A DNA stretch of 64,000 bases from Gammaproteobacteria bacterium (lineage in GTDB: Bacteria > Pseudomonadota > Gammaproteobacteria > Pseudomonadales > Azotimanducaceae): NCBI GenBank assembly GCA_026707945.1, contig JAPOVV010000045.1, positions 1-64,000 on the forward strand. Reading direction: 5' to 3'. Shown piece after piece: positions 18,074-27,537 of this stretch (position 1 is the first letter of the stretch; every line of letters starts with the position of its first letter). The notes beneath the pieces were generated by a model, which was not told the DNA's origin, did not search any database, and saw only the letters and a list, made by a program, of their open reading frames with translations. Both the position numbers and the translations under genes were made by a program.

Positions 18074-18856
18074 TTAAGACTGCGTTGGCGTCGGTTCGTC
18101 GCGCGTAAACACCAGTTTGGTCTTATTTGAGCGATCTTTGTTGAATTGATAACCGTTGGACGAAAAACGTTTCAATCCGGCAAGATTGTCAATCTTCTGC
18201 GTCACGATGTGTCGAGCCATTAATCCACGAGCCCGTTTTCCATAGTAGCTCATGAATCGATAGTTGCCTCGAAATTTATCTAAAAACTGACACTGCACGA
18301 TCGGATGGTCGATTCGTGATGTATCGATCACTCTGAAGTACTCATCGGAGGCGAGATTGACCAAGATTGGATTGCGGTGCTGGTCTAACTCTTCATTGAG
18401 ACGGTCGGCTATACGTGCTCCCCAAAATTGGTACAGGTTCTCAAAGCCATTTGTTTTTACCGGAAGACCCATTTCCAACCTGTAAGGATGAATGCGGTCC
18501 ATTGGACGTAAGAGACCATATAGTCCAGAGAGGATGCGGATGCGTCGTTGTGCGGATGTCAGGTCTCCTTCAGTGAGCGTAGGCGCGTCGAGCCCAAGGT
18601 AGACATCACCTCGAAACGCTAAGACTGCAGGTTTCGATCCTCGAAAATCGGCATCCCAGCTGTGAAAACGCTCCTCGTTCAAATTTGCTAAATCTTCATT
18701 GATGTTCATCAGCGATTTGATGTCGCGGGCATTAAATTGACGCATCGTGTCAACGAGAGATGCGGCCTCTTCTAGGAACACTGGGTCCGATTTTTTCCGC
18801 GACGTACTGCGCGTCTTGAAGTCTAGGTTTTTCGATGGAGAAATTACGCTTAACAT
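18074..18856 (-). CDS. yaaA: YaaA family peroxide stress protein
   Basis: A 260-residue protein matching the YaaA/DUF328 family, which in E. coli lowers free iron and protects DNA during peroxide stress. Family sequence is visible throughout: the start MLSVISPSKNLDF, FRGDVYLGLDAPTL, RILSGLYGLLRPMD, and the helix-hairpin-like region FRGNYRFMSYYGKRARGLMA. ATG start. It is divergent from the PP2C phosphatase gene across a 447-bp gap that holds spaced direct repeats. Confidence 0.92.
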   Translation of the reverse strand: MLSVISPSKNLDFKTRSTSRKKSDPVFLEEAASLVDTMRQFNARDIKSLMNINEDLANLNEERFHSWDADFRGSKPAVLAFRGDVYLGLDAPTLTEGDLTSAQRRIRILSGLYGLLRPMDRIHPYRLEMGLPVKTNGFENLYQFWGARIADRLNEELDQHRNPILVNLASDEYFRVIDTSRIDHPIVQCQFLDKFRGNYRFMSYYGKRARGLMARHIVTQKIDNLAGLKRFSSNGYQFNKDRSNKTKLVFTRDEPTPTQS

Positions 18857-19303
18857 CAGAACGGAATGCGCTTAGGGCTGCGTCAATGGGGTGCCTTGGA
18901 TTATAAATTTGGTACGAGCATTTCGCCCGTCACATCCGTTATTAGTGTAGCTTTTAGTTCATTCGGTTCGTCTGGACTCCAGATTCGCCTTTCAATCAGA
19001 CGCTACCTCGCTTTCAATTGGACGCTCGTAGACATTCAATTGGACGATTGTCCTGTCCGCCTTCACTTGTCTCGGTGAATTAGCCTGTGTTCCGCTATAC
19101 GTCGACGATCAGAGAAGAAGTGGCACGTTGTCTATTCACCTCAATTGAAACTCGTACTTTGGCGATCTCTAGTACTTTAAACCGGGCGTAGAATCGCAAA
19201 AATACCTACTTACTTAAGCACGATTCCGAAGGATTGTGACGCAATATGACGCGACCGCTGGATTGTCCATGAGGTACGACTCTCGGCTACGAGTACCTAA
19301 CGG
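18857..19303. other. Intergenic region between divergent yaaA and PP2C genes
   Basis: About 450 bp with no convincing gene; an open frame at 18866-19078 has no ribosome-binding site or family signature. Its main content is a set of 22-nt-spaced direct repeats, listed separately. The strip 19180-19260 is AT-rich and may hold a promoter for the PP2C gene. Confidence 0.45.
18991..19048 (+). repeat. Three direct repeats with exact 22-nt spacing
   Basis: TTCAATCAGACGCT at 18991, TTCAATTGGACGCT at 19013 and TTCAATTGGACGAT at 19035 begin exactly 22 bases apart, two turns of the helix, with unrelated 8-base spacers. A weaker copy, TTCGTCTGGACTCC, begins at 18967. Same-face spacing is typical of tandem activator sites or iterons. 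They lie about 260 bp before the PP2C start and about 130 bp from the yaaA start. Confidence 0.5.
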
Positions 19304-20020
19304 TTGATTCTCGTCGGCAAGACCTGGAAAGGACGCGTTCGTTCTCGCAACGAGGACGTCTATTGGACGCGCCCTGAACTGCAGCTCTGCGGGGTAGCCG
19401 ACGGCATGGGTGGACTAGATGCGGGTCACATTGCGGCTCGCATGACCGCGGATGAAGTCACCCAACGTATTCGAGACTTGGGTCCGGACAACATGGATTG
19501 TGAAAGCCTTGAAACAATCGTTAAGGAAGCAAATCGCGAAATTCATGCGCGCGCTCGCGCACTTCCTGATGTTCGCGCCATGGGCGCAACGCTTGTGATG
19601 TTGAAGTTGGTCGCTAATTTAGGCTTTATTTGCCATGCAGGTGATTCACGGGCTTACCTTCTGAGGAACGATGAATTTATGCAAATGACAAGGGATCACA
19701 ACCTGATTAATGAGAAAATTGACAAAGGCGAACTCAATGAAGAAGAAGCAAATTCGCCGCGCGTGGACAATCGGGTCATGCAGTGCATAGGTCCTAGTCA
19801 GGTCGTTAAACCAACGATCACGGAATTCGAAGTTCAACCTAAAGACCTTTTCATGCTTTGTAGTGACGGGCTAAGCGGTTTCGTTAGCAATGACGCGTTG
19901 TCGTCGATCATGTATGAACATCGTTCGAACATTAATCTACTGTTGGATAAGTTGATTGACGCTGCGGGGGACCATGGCAGTACCGACAACATCACGGTAG
20001 TTCTAGCTGAGGTAAATTGA
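19304..20020 (+). CDS. PP2C-type (PPM) serine/threonine phosphatase
   Basis: A 238-residue metal-dependent phosphatase domain without other modules. Motifs in order: RVRSRNEDVYW, VADGMGGLDAGH, ICHAGDSRAYLLR, RDHNLINEKID, LFMLCSDGLSGFV and TDNITVVLAEV, which include the metal-binding aspartates. The start is a TTG at 19304, giving the usual short N-terminus of bacterial PP2C proteins. Its stop codon overlaps the bolA start (TGATG), so the two are translationally coupled. No kinase or forkhead-domain gene is nearby, so its substrate is unknown. Confidence 0.93.
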   Translation: MILVGKTWKGRVRSRNEDVYWTRPELQLCGVADGMGGLDAGHIAARMTADEVTQRIRDLGPDNMDCESLETIVKEANREIHARARALPDVRAMGATLVMLKLVANLGFICHAGDSRAYLLRNDEFMQMTRDHNLINEKIDKGELNEEEANSPRVDNRVMQCIGPSQVVKPTITEFEVQPKDLFMLCSDGLSGFVSNDALSSIMYEHRSNINLLLDKLIDAAGDHGSTDNITVVLAEVN

Positions 20021-20334
20021 TGACTGTTCAGGACTCGATCGAAACCAAACTCGCGTCGTTGGACCCGCTACATCTTGAAGTCGTCAACGAAAGCGGCAAT
20101 CACAATGTCGCGCCTGGGTCGGAGTCGCATTTCAAAGTCACGATCGTTTGCCCTCAGTTCGAGGGAATGCGTTTGTTGGATCGTCACCGCATGATCAATG
20201 ATTTGCTTGCTGTCGAACTTTCCGGTCCAGTGCATGCGCTGGCCATTCACGCTTACACGGAAGCGAATTGGGAGAGCCGATTCGGGCAAGCACCGATGTC
20301 ACCGCCATGTCTCGGCGGTTCGAAGGCAGATTGA
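20020..20334 (+). CDS. bolA: BolA family protein
   Basis: A 104-residue BolA-family protein. The family core is plain: LEVVNESGNHNVAPGSESHFKVTI, FEGMRLLDRHRMIN, and GPVHALAIHAYT, ending in GQAPMSPPCLGGS. BolA proteins partner with monothiol glutaredoxins in iron-sulfur handling and affect morphology and stress responses; the conserved His in this type is the expected cluster ligand. The ATG at 20020 overlaps the PP2C stop, and trhO starts 7 bp after the stop, so the three form a tight operon. Confidence 0.92.
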   Translation: MTVQDSIETKLASLDPLHLEVVNESGNHNVAPGSESHFKVTIVCPQFEGMRLLDRHRMINDLLAVELSGPVHALAIHAYTEANWESRFGQAPMSPPCLGGSKAD

Positions 20335-20341
20335 CCTCGTT

Positions 20342-21256
20342 ATGAACGTAGTGTCGTTCTACCGATTTTTTGAGGTATCTGATCCAGTCCGCGTAGCAAC
20401 CCGTATACGTGAGGAATTTGAGAATCTAAACCTCGTAGGTACGTTGCTGATCGCCACTGAAGGCGTGAATGGGACCCTTGCACACCCAAACCTTGAAACC
20501 TTGAAGGACGCGATACAGCTCGTTGAATCGACAACAGGGACGAAATCACTACGTGCCAAGTACTCGACAGCGAAGGACAACAATCCAGTGTTTTACCGGT
20601 TGAAGGTAAAAGTCCGCGACGAGATTATTCAATTCGGCAAGTCAATAACGGCTTCCGATCCAATAGGTGTCCATGTCTCCGCGCGGGAATGGAACGAGCT
20701 GCTGGACGACCCGGATGTTCTGGTACTCGACATCCGCAATGATTACGAAATTGAAGCAGGAGCGTTCGAAGGCGCGGTATCAATCGGGATCGATCGTTTT
20801 TCGGAGTTTGAGCGTCGTGCAGCCGACCTGCTTGCCCAGCACGGCAAATCAAGCATTGCGATGTACTGCACGGGTGGTATTCGCTGTGAAAAGGCATCGA
20901 ATGCGATGTTGGAGCATGGCTTTGGGAGCGTCTACCAATTGGACGGTGGCGTTCTTGGCTATCTAGAGACCGTCGATCCGAATGAGAGTCGGTGGCATGG
21001 CGAGTGTTTCGTTTTCGACCAACGCGTCTCCGTCGATGCCAATCTCGCTCAAGGGAGCTATGATCAATGCCACGCCTGCCGCAGACCGATCAGTGAAACG
21101 GACAAACAATCCAAGCTTTACGAGAAAAGCGTCAGTTGCCCCCATTGTTTCTACGAGACGAGTGAACAACAGAAAGCCGAGTTTACGGAGAGGGCAAAGC
21201 AGGAAGCACTAGCTAAAGTCCGCGGAGACCGACACGTCGGCGCGCCTCAAACCTAG
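20342..21256 (+). CDS. trhO: tRNA uridine(34) hydroxylase, rhodanese-like (YceA/TrhO)
   Basis: A 304-residue protein of the YceA/TrhO family, which makes 5-hydroxyuridine at the wobble base of some tRNAs. The N-terminal acylphosphatase-like part (VSFYRFFEVSDP, GTLLIATEGVNGTL) is followed by a rhodanese domain whose catalytic cysteine lies in MYCTGGIRCEKAS. The C-terminus has a cysteine-rich zinc-like region (CHACRRPI, CPHCFYE). The ATG at 20342 is chosen because the homologous sequence begins there; the frame opens earlier inside bolA. The stop codon interlocks with the tesA stop on the other strand (CTAG). Confidence 0.93.
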   Translation: MNVVSFYRFFEVSDPVRVATRIREEFENLNLVGTLLIATEGVNGTLAHPNLETLKDAIQLVESTTGTKSLRAKYSTAKDNNPVFYRLKVKVRDEIIQFGKSITASDPIGVHVSAREWNELLDDPDVLVLDIRNDYEIEAGAFEGAVSIGIDRFSEFERRAADLLAQHGKSSIAMYCTGGIRCEKASNAMLEHGFGSVYQLDGGVLGYLETVDPNESRWHGECFVFDQRVSVDANLAQGSYDQCHACRRPISETDKQSKLYEKSVSCPHCFYETSEQQKAEFTERAKQEALAKVRGDRHVGAPQT

Positions 21257-21918
21257 TTCGTAGTTTCGCTTAGTTCGTCTAAGTGCTTACTTAAGACCGG
21301 CCATACGTTTGCGAGTAGACCTGGCTGCCCTTCAGCTTTAGGGTGTAAGCCGTCGTCTTGCATAAGTTCATCGACCGCCGCAACGCCGTCCATAAGAAAC
21401 GGGATGAGCCCTGTGTTCTTCGTTTTCGCAAGCTCTTCGTACATACTTTTGAAGGGCTCGACGTACTTAGGACCGTAGTTTGGCGGTAGCTGCATACCCG
21501 CGAGAATTACAAATGCGCCATGTGAGTGAGCGCGATCAACAAGCTCTGCCAAATTCGCGCTCACGGCTTCGAGCTCATACCCTCGCAAACCGTCGTTTGC
21601 GCCTAACTCTAAAATCATGATCTCTGGCTTGAACTCGTCAAGCAATGCGTCGATTCTGACCAAGCCGTCTAGCGTTGTATGGCCACTGACGCTCGCATTG
21701 ACCACTCGCCAGTCACGATGCTCAGTATTTAGTTTTCGCTCAAGGAGAGACACCCAACCGGATTCAGTGTCTATTCGGTAAGCGGCGCTGATACTGTCGC
21801 CGAGTACCAAAATCGTGCGCTGCTCTTGTTGAACGGTTTCTGCACTCAAACTCGTACAAATACACAAGTAACCAACAAGGACTAACTTGACCACGACAAC
21901 TAGCGACAGCGATGCCAT
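21253..21918 (-). CDS. tesA: Periplasmic GDSL esterase/lysophospholipase (TesA type)
   Basis: A SGNH/GDSL hydrolase of about 222 residues acting on thioesters, esters and lysophospholipids in the periplasm. Block I is LVLGDSISAAYRI with the nucleophilic serine, the glycine is in NASVSGHTTLDGL, block III is ELGANDGLRG, and the Asp/His pair lies in DDGLHPKAEGQ. A signal peptide ([18 protein letters not shown]) precedes the mature part. The ATG at 21918 and a GTG at 21894 are both plausible starts; either makes the 5' end overlap the start of ybbA on the other strand (21887) or leaves it 8 bp or less inside it. Confidence 0.92.
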   Translation of the reverse strand: MASLSLVVVVKLVLVGYLCICTSLSAETVQQEQRTILVLGDSISAAYRIDTESGWVSLLERKLNTEHRDWRVVNASVSGHTTLDGLVRIDALLDEFKPEIMILELGANDGLRGYELEAVSANLAELVDRAHSHGAFVILAGMQLPPNYGPKYVEPFKSMYEELAKTKNTGLIPFLMDGVAAVDELMQDDGLHPKAEGQPGLLANVWPVLSKHLDELSETTN

Positions 21919-22576
21919 TCTTCGCGCGGAAGATCTCACGAAGGAAGTCGAGTTTGAAGGAGCGTCGTTGACCATTCTGCGTGATGTGGATATTTCGATC
22001 GCTCGCGGTGAGGCTGTGGCGATCGTTGGGGAGTCTGGGTCGGGTAAGACTACCTTATTAGGATTGCTTGCAGGTTTGGATGTTCCCACGAGAGGTCGCG
22101 TTTGGCTCGATGGCGATGAGATTTCCGCATTCAATGAAGATGAACGAGCCCAGGTTCGTGCGCGCGCAGTTGGTTTTGTGTTTCAGACGTTTCAACTCAT
22201 CGACAGTTTGACAGCGTTAGAAAACGTGATGTTACCGGCGGAGCTTCGTGGCGAACGGACTGCTCGCGAGGATGCGATCCGGTACCTTGAGCGCGTGGGC
22301 TTAGGTAGTCGCCTCAAGCACTATCCGCGACAACTGTCAGGCGGCGAACAGCAACGAGTCGCAATTGCTAGAGCATTTTGTTCCGAACCACAGGTGTTAT
22401 TCGCTGACGAGCCTACAGGCAATCTTGATACCAAGACAGGTCATCGCATCGCAGACCTGCTCTTCGAACTCAATCACGAAAACCAGACGACCTTGGTGCT
22501 TGTTACGCACGATCGAAGTTTGGCGGACCGATGCCAGTCGAGTACTGAACTAGCCGCGGGTGCGGTGATCGCATGA
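21887..22576 (+). CDS. ybbA: ABC transporter ATP-binding protein, YbbA type
   Basis: A 229-residue ATPase of the LolD/MacB-like class. Walker A is [10 protein letters not shown], the Q-loop [14 protein letters not shown], the signature [14 protein letters not shown], and Walker [12 protein letters not shown]. It pairs with the large permease encoded next, whose start overlaps this stop (ATGA). The order tesA (opposite strand)-ybbA-ybbP is conserved in E. coli and relatives, where the pair is suspected of moving lipid-like substrates. TTG start; its first bases overlap the tesA 5' end. Confidence 0.94.
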   Translation: MTTTTSDSDAILRAEDLTKEVEFEGASLTILRDVDISIARGEAVAIVGESGSGKTTLLGLLAGLDVPTRGRVWLDGDEISAFNEDERAQVRARAVGFVFQTFQLIDSLTALENVMLPAELRGERTAREDAIRYLERVGLGSRLKHYPRQLSGGEQQRVAIARAFCSEPQVLFADEPTGNLDTKTGHRIADLLFELNHENQTTLVLVTHDRSLADRCQSSTELAAGAVIA

Positions 22577-25077
22577 ATTTACGGCTCATTCTGAACTTCA
22601 TCCTTAGCGACTGGCGTTCAGGCGAACTCCATTTACTACTGATCGCACTTGCGATAGCAGTGGGTACGGTTTCGTCGATTACGCTCACCGTGGACCGATT
22701 GCAAAAGGCGATGACGAAAGAAGCGTCGGTATTTCTCGGAGCCGATCGCAGCATTAATTCGCGTAAACCCATCCCTGACCAATTCATTCAAGAGGCATCG
22801 AACCGTGGCCTAATCACGAGCTCGATGGTCGTGTTCAACTCGATGGTTTTGTCAAGCGCCGACAACACCAAGTCGCAACTCGCAAGCGTCAAGGCAGTCG
22901 AAGCGAATTACCCGCTTCGAGGCAAACTACGCGTAGCGGAGGAACCATTCGGACCCACAACGGAGACGACCGAGATTCCAAACCCGGGTGAGATCTGGAT
23001 GAATTCCAGATTGCTCTATATCTTGGACGTTGAGCTTGGTGATCAGGTTGATGTAGGTTATGCGCCACTGACTGTCTCGGGCATCATCGAATCGGAACCT
23101 GACCGTGGATTCAGCATGCTGGACTTATCGCCTCGTGTGCTCATGCGTATGGCGGATATTGCTGCTACACAAGTCATCCAGCCAGGTAGCCAGATCGACT
23201 ATCGATTGTTACTTGTGGGAGACGATCCGACGTTTCGAGATCTATATAGCGCTATTGAGGCAGACCTGGAAGGTTATCGATGGCGTAATGTCAGAGACTC
23301 CGATGCGCGCATCGGGCGCGCGTTAGAAAGAGCTGAGAGTTTCTTCCTGATAGGTGGATCCATGGCAGTGCTATTGGCGGGGGTGGCGATCGCGTTGAGC
23401 GCAAACCGATACGCGCGCCGCCATTTCGATCACGTCGGTATTCTGAAAACCCTAGGCGCACGACCACGTGCTGTTCTATGGGGTTGTCTGGGGTTGTTAC
23501 TGCTCATTGGTCTTATTGGCATTGCAGGAGGGCTTTTCGCGGGCGCCGCGATTCATTTTGGCTTGGTGTGGTATCTAACCGAGCACTTATTGACGAACGT
23601 CACGGAAGTTCCTCCAGCAAGTATCACGCCCGTCCTAACAGGTATCGTCACAGGTTTTATTTGTCTATTTGCGTTCGCGTTACCCCCGTTTTTGGATTTG
23701 GTCAGTGTATCGCCTCTACGGGTCATTCGGCGGGATTTCAGGCGCGCTGGTGTGTCTTCGTTGATTACGTACACGTGTGCGATTACCGGTATATTGGGAC
23801 TTCTGATCTGGTACAGTGGCAGCTGGTCTTTCACACTTTGGTTGTTACTCGGCATTGTCGCGGTGACCGTCACGTTCGGCACCGTAGCGATCGTCCTGTT
23901 GAGAGGAGGTCGCCTACTAGGTATGCAGGCAGGAAGTGTTTGGCGTCTCGCGCTTAGTGGTCTGCAACGACGAAACGTTGAGAACACCGGTCAGATCGTG
24001 GTATTCAGTCTGGTCATCATGTTGTTGATGATCCTGTACCTCGTTCGGTCTTCGCTCGTTGAAGAGTGGCAAGCTCAATTGCCAGCGGACACGCCAAATC
24101 ACGTCCTTTTGAACATTTCACAAGCTCAGCGTGACGATGTCGCGCAATTCATTGATCGCTATGCGTCTGACGGCGATCTGGCCGCTTTCTATGATGGACG
24201 GGTGGTCGCCGTGAATGGCGAACCCGTTCGAGAATACCAACGTCGTTGGCTGAACATGGCGGGACCCCGGCTCTCGTCTGGACGAAATTTGACGTGGTCA
24301 GACGAAGTACCCGCAAACAACGAGGTGGTCGAAGGCGAATGGTGGTCACCTGGTACTGAGGACAAATTGGTGTCTGTCGAGAGCGACTACGCGAGAGGGT
24401 GGGGGCTTGACGTAGGCGACGTTTTGTCGTTTCGCATACAAGGTCAGGTTGTTGACGTAGAAATCTCAAGTATGAGAGCGCTCGAATGGAATGAGAACGC
24501 ACAGTTCAATTTCTTCTTCGTCTTTCCACCCAAGGTGTTCGACGAGATCCCTTCGAGCTATCGAGCGATGATCTACGTTCCAGACGAACATCGATCCGAG
24601 CTCAGTCAGCTGATCGCACGTAACCCAACAATGACTGTCATCGACGTCGATTCCATCATCAAGCAAGTCCAATCGGTGATTGATCGGGTCACGATGGCGG
24701 TCGAGTGGATTTTGATATTGGTTTTGACATCCGGCGCGCTGGTTCTACTGGCCTCGATTCAGGCTAGTCGCGACAGTCGAATCAAGGAACACGCACTTTT
24801 ACGATCCATGGGCGGAACAAAGAAACTGATTCTGGGTTCGCTCACCGCTGAGTTTCTAATGCTAGGCTTAATGGCGGGTCTAGTCGCCATCGTCGGTGCG
24901 GAACTATCTCTCTATCTGATTGAAGAGCAGCTGCTGGAGTTTGAATATGCCACTCGACCTGAAATCTGGCTCGCAGGATTCCTTCTTGGCGGAGGCATCG
25001 TTGCGAGTGTTGGCTATCTTTCGACCAGAAAGCTCGTTCGATTGCCGCCCGTCACAATCCTTCGTGACGCCGGTTGA
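22573..25077 (+). CDS. ybbP: ABC transporter permease, YbbP type (FtsX-like)
   Basis: An 834-residue permease matching YbbP. An N-terminal helix ([20 protein letters not shown]) is followed by a periplasmic MacB-like domain, a first FtsX helix bundle (residues about 255-400), a second membrane section and periplasmic domain (about 400-690), and a final FtsX bundle ([38 protein letters not shown]). The ATG overlaps the ybbA stop and the 3' end overlaps the possible ttcA start (TTGA). The transported substrate is not established. Confidence 0.92.
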   Translation: MNLRLILNFILSDWRSGELHLLLIALAIAVGTVSSITLTVDRLQKAMTKEASVFLGADRSINSRKPIPDQFIQEASNRGLITSSMVVFNSMVLSSADNTKSQLASVKAVEANYPLRGKLRVAEEPFGPTTETTEIPNPGEIWMNSRLLYILDVELGDQVDVGYAPLTVSGIIESEPDRGFSMLDLSPRVLMRMADIAATQVIQPGSQIDYRLLLVGDDPTFRDLYSAIEADLEGYRWRNVRDSDARIGRALERAESFFLIGGSMAVLLAGVAIALSANRYARRHFDHVGILKTLGARPRAVLWGCLGLLLLIGLIGIAGGLFAGAAIHFGLVWYLTEHLLTNVTEVPPASITPVLTGIVTGFICLFAFALPPFLDLVSVSPLRVIRRDFRRAGVSSLITYTCAITGILGLLIWYSGSWSFTLWLLLGIVAVTVTFGTVAIVLLRGGRLLGMQAGSVWRLALSGLQRRNVENTGQIVVFSLVIMLLMILYLVRSSLVEEWQAQLPADTPNHVLLNISQAQRDDVAQFIDRYASDGDLAAFYDGRVVAVNGEPVREYQRRWLNMAGPRLSSGRNLTWSDEVPANNEVVEGEWWSPGTEDKLVSVESDYARGWGLDVGDVLSFRIQGQVVDVEISSMRALEWNENAQFNFFFVFPPKVFDEIPSSYRAMIYVPDEHRSELSQLIARNPTMTVIDVDSIIKQVQSVIDRVTMAVEWILILVLTSGALVLLASIQASRDSRIKEHALLRSMGGTKKLILGSLTAEFLMLGLMAGLVAIVGAELSLYLIEEQLLEFEYATRPEIWLAGFLLGGGIVASVGYLSTRKLVRLPPVTILRDAG

Positions 25078-25943
25078 GCAAAGCTGACGATCTAGCTGAG
25101 ATGTCCTCGACCGTGAGCAAAGCTCGAAAACTCGAGATCGAACACAACAAGCTGCGAAAAAAACTGCGCCGACTGGTTGGTCGCGCTATCGCTGACTATC
25201 AGATGATTGGTCAAGGCGATCGTGTCATGGTGTGTCTCTCGGGTGGGAAAGACTCGTACACGATGCTTGAGGTCCTTCAGTCCTTACAACGTAATGCGCC
25301 TATCGAGTTTTCGATTTTCGCTGTAAACGTGGACCAGAAACAACCCGGATTTCCGCCTGACGTTCTACCTGAGTACGCCGCGTCGCAATCTGTGGAGTTC
25401 CACGCAATCGAGGAAGATACCTATTCGATTGTTATGGAGAAGACACCGGAAGGCAAGACGTACTGTCCGATCTGTTCCCGATTGAGGCGAGGCATCCTTT
25501 ATTCAGCGGCGAAAAGATTCGGTGCGACCAAGATTGCTCTAGGTCACCATCTCGACGACGTAGTAGAGACGCTGTTCCTCAACATGTTTCACGGAGGTCG
25601 AATGAAAGCAATGCCGCCGCGTTTGCGATCCGACGACGGTCTTCATCACGTGATCAGACCGCTTTTCTACGTTCGGGAAAAAGACATCGAACGATACTCA
25701 AAGGCGGAAGCACATCCCATCATTCCATGCGATCTTTGTGGTTCTCAGTCGAATCTGCAACGCCAAGTCATCAAATCGATGTTGCGCGAATGGGAATCTG
25801 TCCAACCCGGTAGAGTTGAGAATATCGCAAGAGCCATTCGCACAGTCGTACCCACCCATTTGGCGGATACTGAGCTATTTGACTTCAGCGCGCTTGAAGA
25901 ATCGGTCGACTTGGACCCGATTCGGCAGCTCCTGATTTCGTGA
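25074..25943 (+). CDS. ttcA: tRNA 2-thiocytidine(32) synthetase TtcA
   Basis: A 289-residue PP-loop ATPase that thiolates cytidine 32 of certain tRNAs using an iron-sulfur cluster. The PP-loop is [13 protein letters not shown]; the two CxxC motifs are [11 protein letters not shown] and [29 protein letters not shown] is the conserved central block. The TTG at 25074 overlaps the ybbP stop; an ATG at 25101 in frame would give a length before the core closer to E. coli TtcA and is an equally good start. Confidence 0.95.
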   Translation: MSKADDLAEMSSTVSKARKLEIEHNKLRKKLRRLVGRAIADYQMIGQGDRVMVCLSGGKDSYTMLEVLQSLQRNAPIEFSIFAVNVDQKQPGFPPDVLPEYAASQSVEFHAIEEDTYSIVMEKTPEGKTYCPICSRLRRGILYSAAKRFGATKIALGHHLDDVVETLFLNMFHGGRMKAMPPRLRSDDGLHHVIRPLFYVREKDIERYSKAEAHPIIPCDLCGSQSNLQRQVIKSMLREWESVQPGRVENIARAIRTVVPTHLADTELFDFSALEESVDLDPIRQLLIS

Positions 25944-26017
25944 ATGTAATGTCGCAAAGAGCAATGTGGTTCCGCACTCAATCTCATTAGTGAATGGTCG
26001 CATAGACAAGACCAAAT

Positions 26018-26251
26018 TTGAAGGTTTCTCACAAACTACTGTCGTCTGATGCATTGCATGCATTGCTTGACGAATTCATTACCCGCGATAGCGTCGTTTG
26101 GGACGGAACATTGGCTCAAAAACGCAAACGAGTACTTGATGCGCTAGAAAAAGAACTCGCTTTTATCGTGTTTGACGAAGACACAAGTTCGACTCACATC
26201 CTCACCGCTGAGGAATTCGCATCAAGCCAAGCTCAAACCGATGAGTCGTAG
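26018..26251 (+). CDS. YheU/UPF0270 family small protein
   Basis: A 77-residue protein resembling E. coli YheU (UPF0270): LSSDALHALLDEFITRDS, the TLAQKRKRVLDALEKEL stretch and the end HILTAEEF line up with that family in order. Function is unknown. TTG start at 26018, with no strong ribosome-binding site. It ends 14 bp before ccmA on the same strand. The match is by eye, so moderate confidence. Confidence 0.65.
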   Translation: MKVSHKLLSSDALHALLDEFITRDSVVWDGTLAQKRKRVLDALEKELAFIVFDEDTSSTHILTAEEFASSQAQTDES

Positions 26252-26265
26252 ATGAGCTTCGCACA

Positions 26266-26871
26266 TTGACCGATTCAAGCGAACCTGTACTACTTACCGT
26301 AGCTGGGCTGTTAGTCGAGGTTGCGGAGCGTCCGTTGCTCACAGACTTCAATTTGAAGGTTGAAGAAAGCGCCTTGATCGAGATTAAAGGTCCGAATGGC
26401 AGTGGAAAAACCACGCTCCTGAGATATCTGGCGGGTATTCGTCGCGCTCATAAAGGCTCAATCGACTATCGAGACCACGACTTTGCATACGTCGGTCAGA
26501 AACCCGGGTTGAACGCGTCCTTAACTGTGTTCGAAAACTTGAAATGGCTCACGCGAAACGCCGATCAAGATATTTCGGATTCCAATCTCCTCCTCGCACT
26601 ATCAGATTTGGGTCTCAAATCAATGCGTGACACGCCTGTTGGAGCCTTGTCTGCTGGACAAGTGAAGCGGTGCGGACTCGCGAGTCTGTTAGCCCTCAAT
26701 GCAAAAATCTGGTTGCTCGACGAACCTCTGACGTCGTTGGACGAGGCAGCCATCAGTTGGCTTAAAGTTGCAATCACCTCGCATCGAGCAGCCCGTGGCG
26801 CTACGATCCTTGCTACGCATGCAGGTCTTGGCCTACCCGATACCACCACGATTGATCTCAACGCGTCATGA
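26266..26871 (+). CDS. ccmA: Cytochrome c maturation ABC ATPase CcmA
   Basis: A 201-residue ATPase. Walker A is [16 protein letters not shown], the signature ALSAGQVKRCGLASLL, and Walker B IWLLDEPLTSLD. With CcmB and CcmC it forms the complex that releases haem-loaded CcmE in the System I pathway. TTG start; no ATG is available in frame. Its stop overlaps the ccmB start (ATGA). First gene of the ccm locus. Confidence 0.95.
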   Translation: MTDSSEPVLLTVAGLLVEVAERPLLTDFNLKVEESALIEIKGPNGSGKTTLLRYLAGIRRAHKGSIDYRDHDFAYVGQKPGLNASLTVFENLKWLTRNADQDISDSNLLLALSDLGLKSMRDTPVGALSAGQVKRCGLASLLALNAKIWLLDEPLTSLDEAAISWLKVAITSHRAARGATILATHAGLGLPDTTTIDLNAS

Positions 26872-27536
26872 ATGCTTTTGCGATCGCATTCAATAGGACG
26901 ATTCGAGTGGGCTGGCGACATCCGCTTGACAGCCTCACCCCGATGGCATTCTTCATCATTGTTGTATCTTTGATTTCGATCACGGTCGAAGGTGTATCTG
27001 ACTCCGAAAATGGGATTGCGATTGCGGTTCTTTGGGTGGTGCTGTTGCTTTCGACGATGATGGCGTCGAGTGGTGCTTTCGCTCAGGACTATGAGGACGG
27101 CTCGCTTGAGCAGCTGGTAGCCCAAAATGAGTCGTTGTACGTAAGCGTGCATGGGTCGGTAACCGCACGTTGGTTTATCAGTTCCGTTCCGCTCTTAGTG
27201 CTTGTACCGCTGGGTGCATGGATGCTGAAGCTCGATATAGAGGTGTGGTGGATCTTGTTTCTAACCTTGATACCCGGGTCGATCGTCTTTACATTGTTTG
27301 GCGTCCTCGGCGCTACGCTAACCCTCGGTGTTGGTAGGAACGGCGTCTTACTAGCATTACTGGTGTTGCCCTTGTATATTCCCGTGCTGTTGTTGGGCGT
27401 TGGCGCATGCCAGCGAAGCGCGACAGAAGAACCATTTCAGTTTGCGTTGATCGGTATATACGCGATCGCCATGGCGGCAATCACGTTTTTGCCTTTTGCG
27501 ATCGCTGCGCTGTTGCGTGTGAGTCAGGAGTACTGA
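26868..27536 (+). CDS. ccmB: Haem exporter membrane protein CcmB
   Basis: A 222-residue membrane protein of the usual family length with six hydrophobic helices. Family features are an early RHPLDSLTPMAFFIIV-like segment, FAQDYEDGSLEQL, and a C-terminal LLVLPLYIPVLLLGVGA helix. It is the membrane partner of CcmA. ATG overlaps the ccmA stop and ccmC begins 2 bases after its stop. Confidence 0.94.
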   Translation: MNAFAIAFNRTIRVGWRHPLDSLTPMAFFIIVVSLISITVEGVSDSENGIAIAVLWVVLLLSTMMASSGAFAQDYEDGSLEQLVAQNESLYVSVHGSVTARWFISSVPLLVLVPLGAWMLKLDIEVWWILFLTLIPGSIVFTLFGVLGATLTLGVGRNGVLLALLVLPLYIPVLLLGVGACQRSATEEPFQFALIGIYAIAMAAITFLPFAIAALLRVSQEY

Positions 27537-27537
27537 T

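Noticed and set aside
18866-19078. 70-codon frame in the yaaA-PP2C gap
   Set aside because: Its codons are largely the spaced direct repeats; no ribosome-binding site or similarity.
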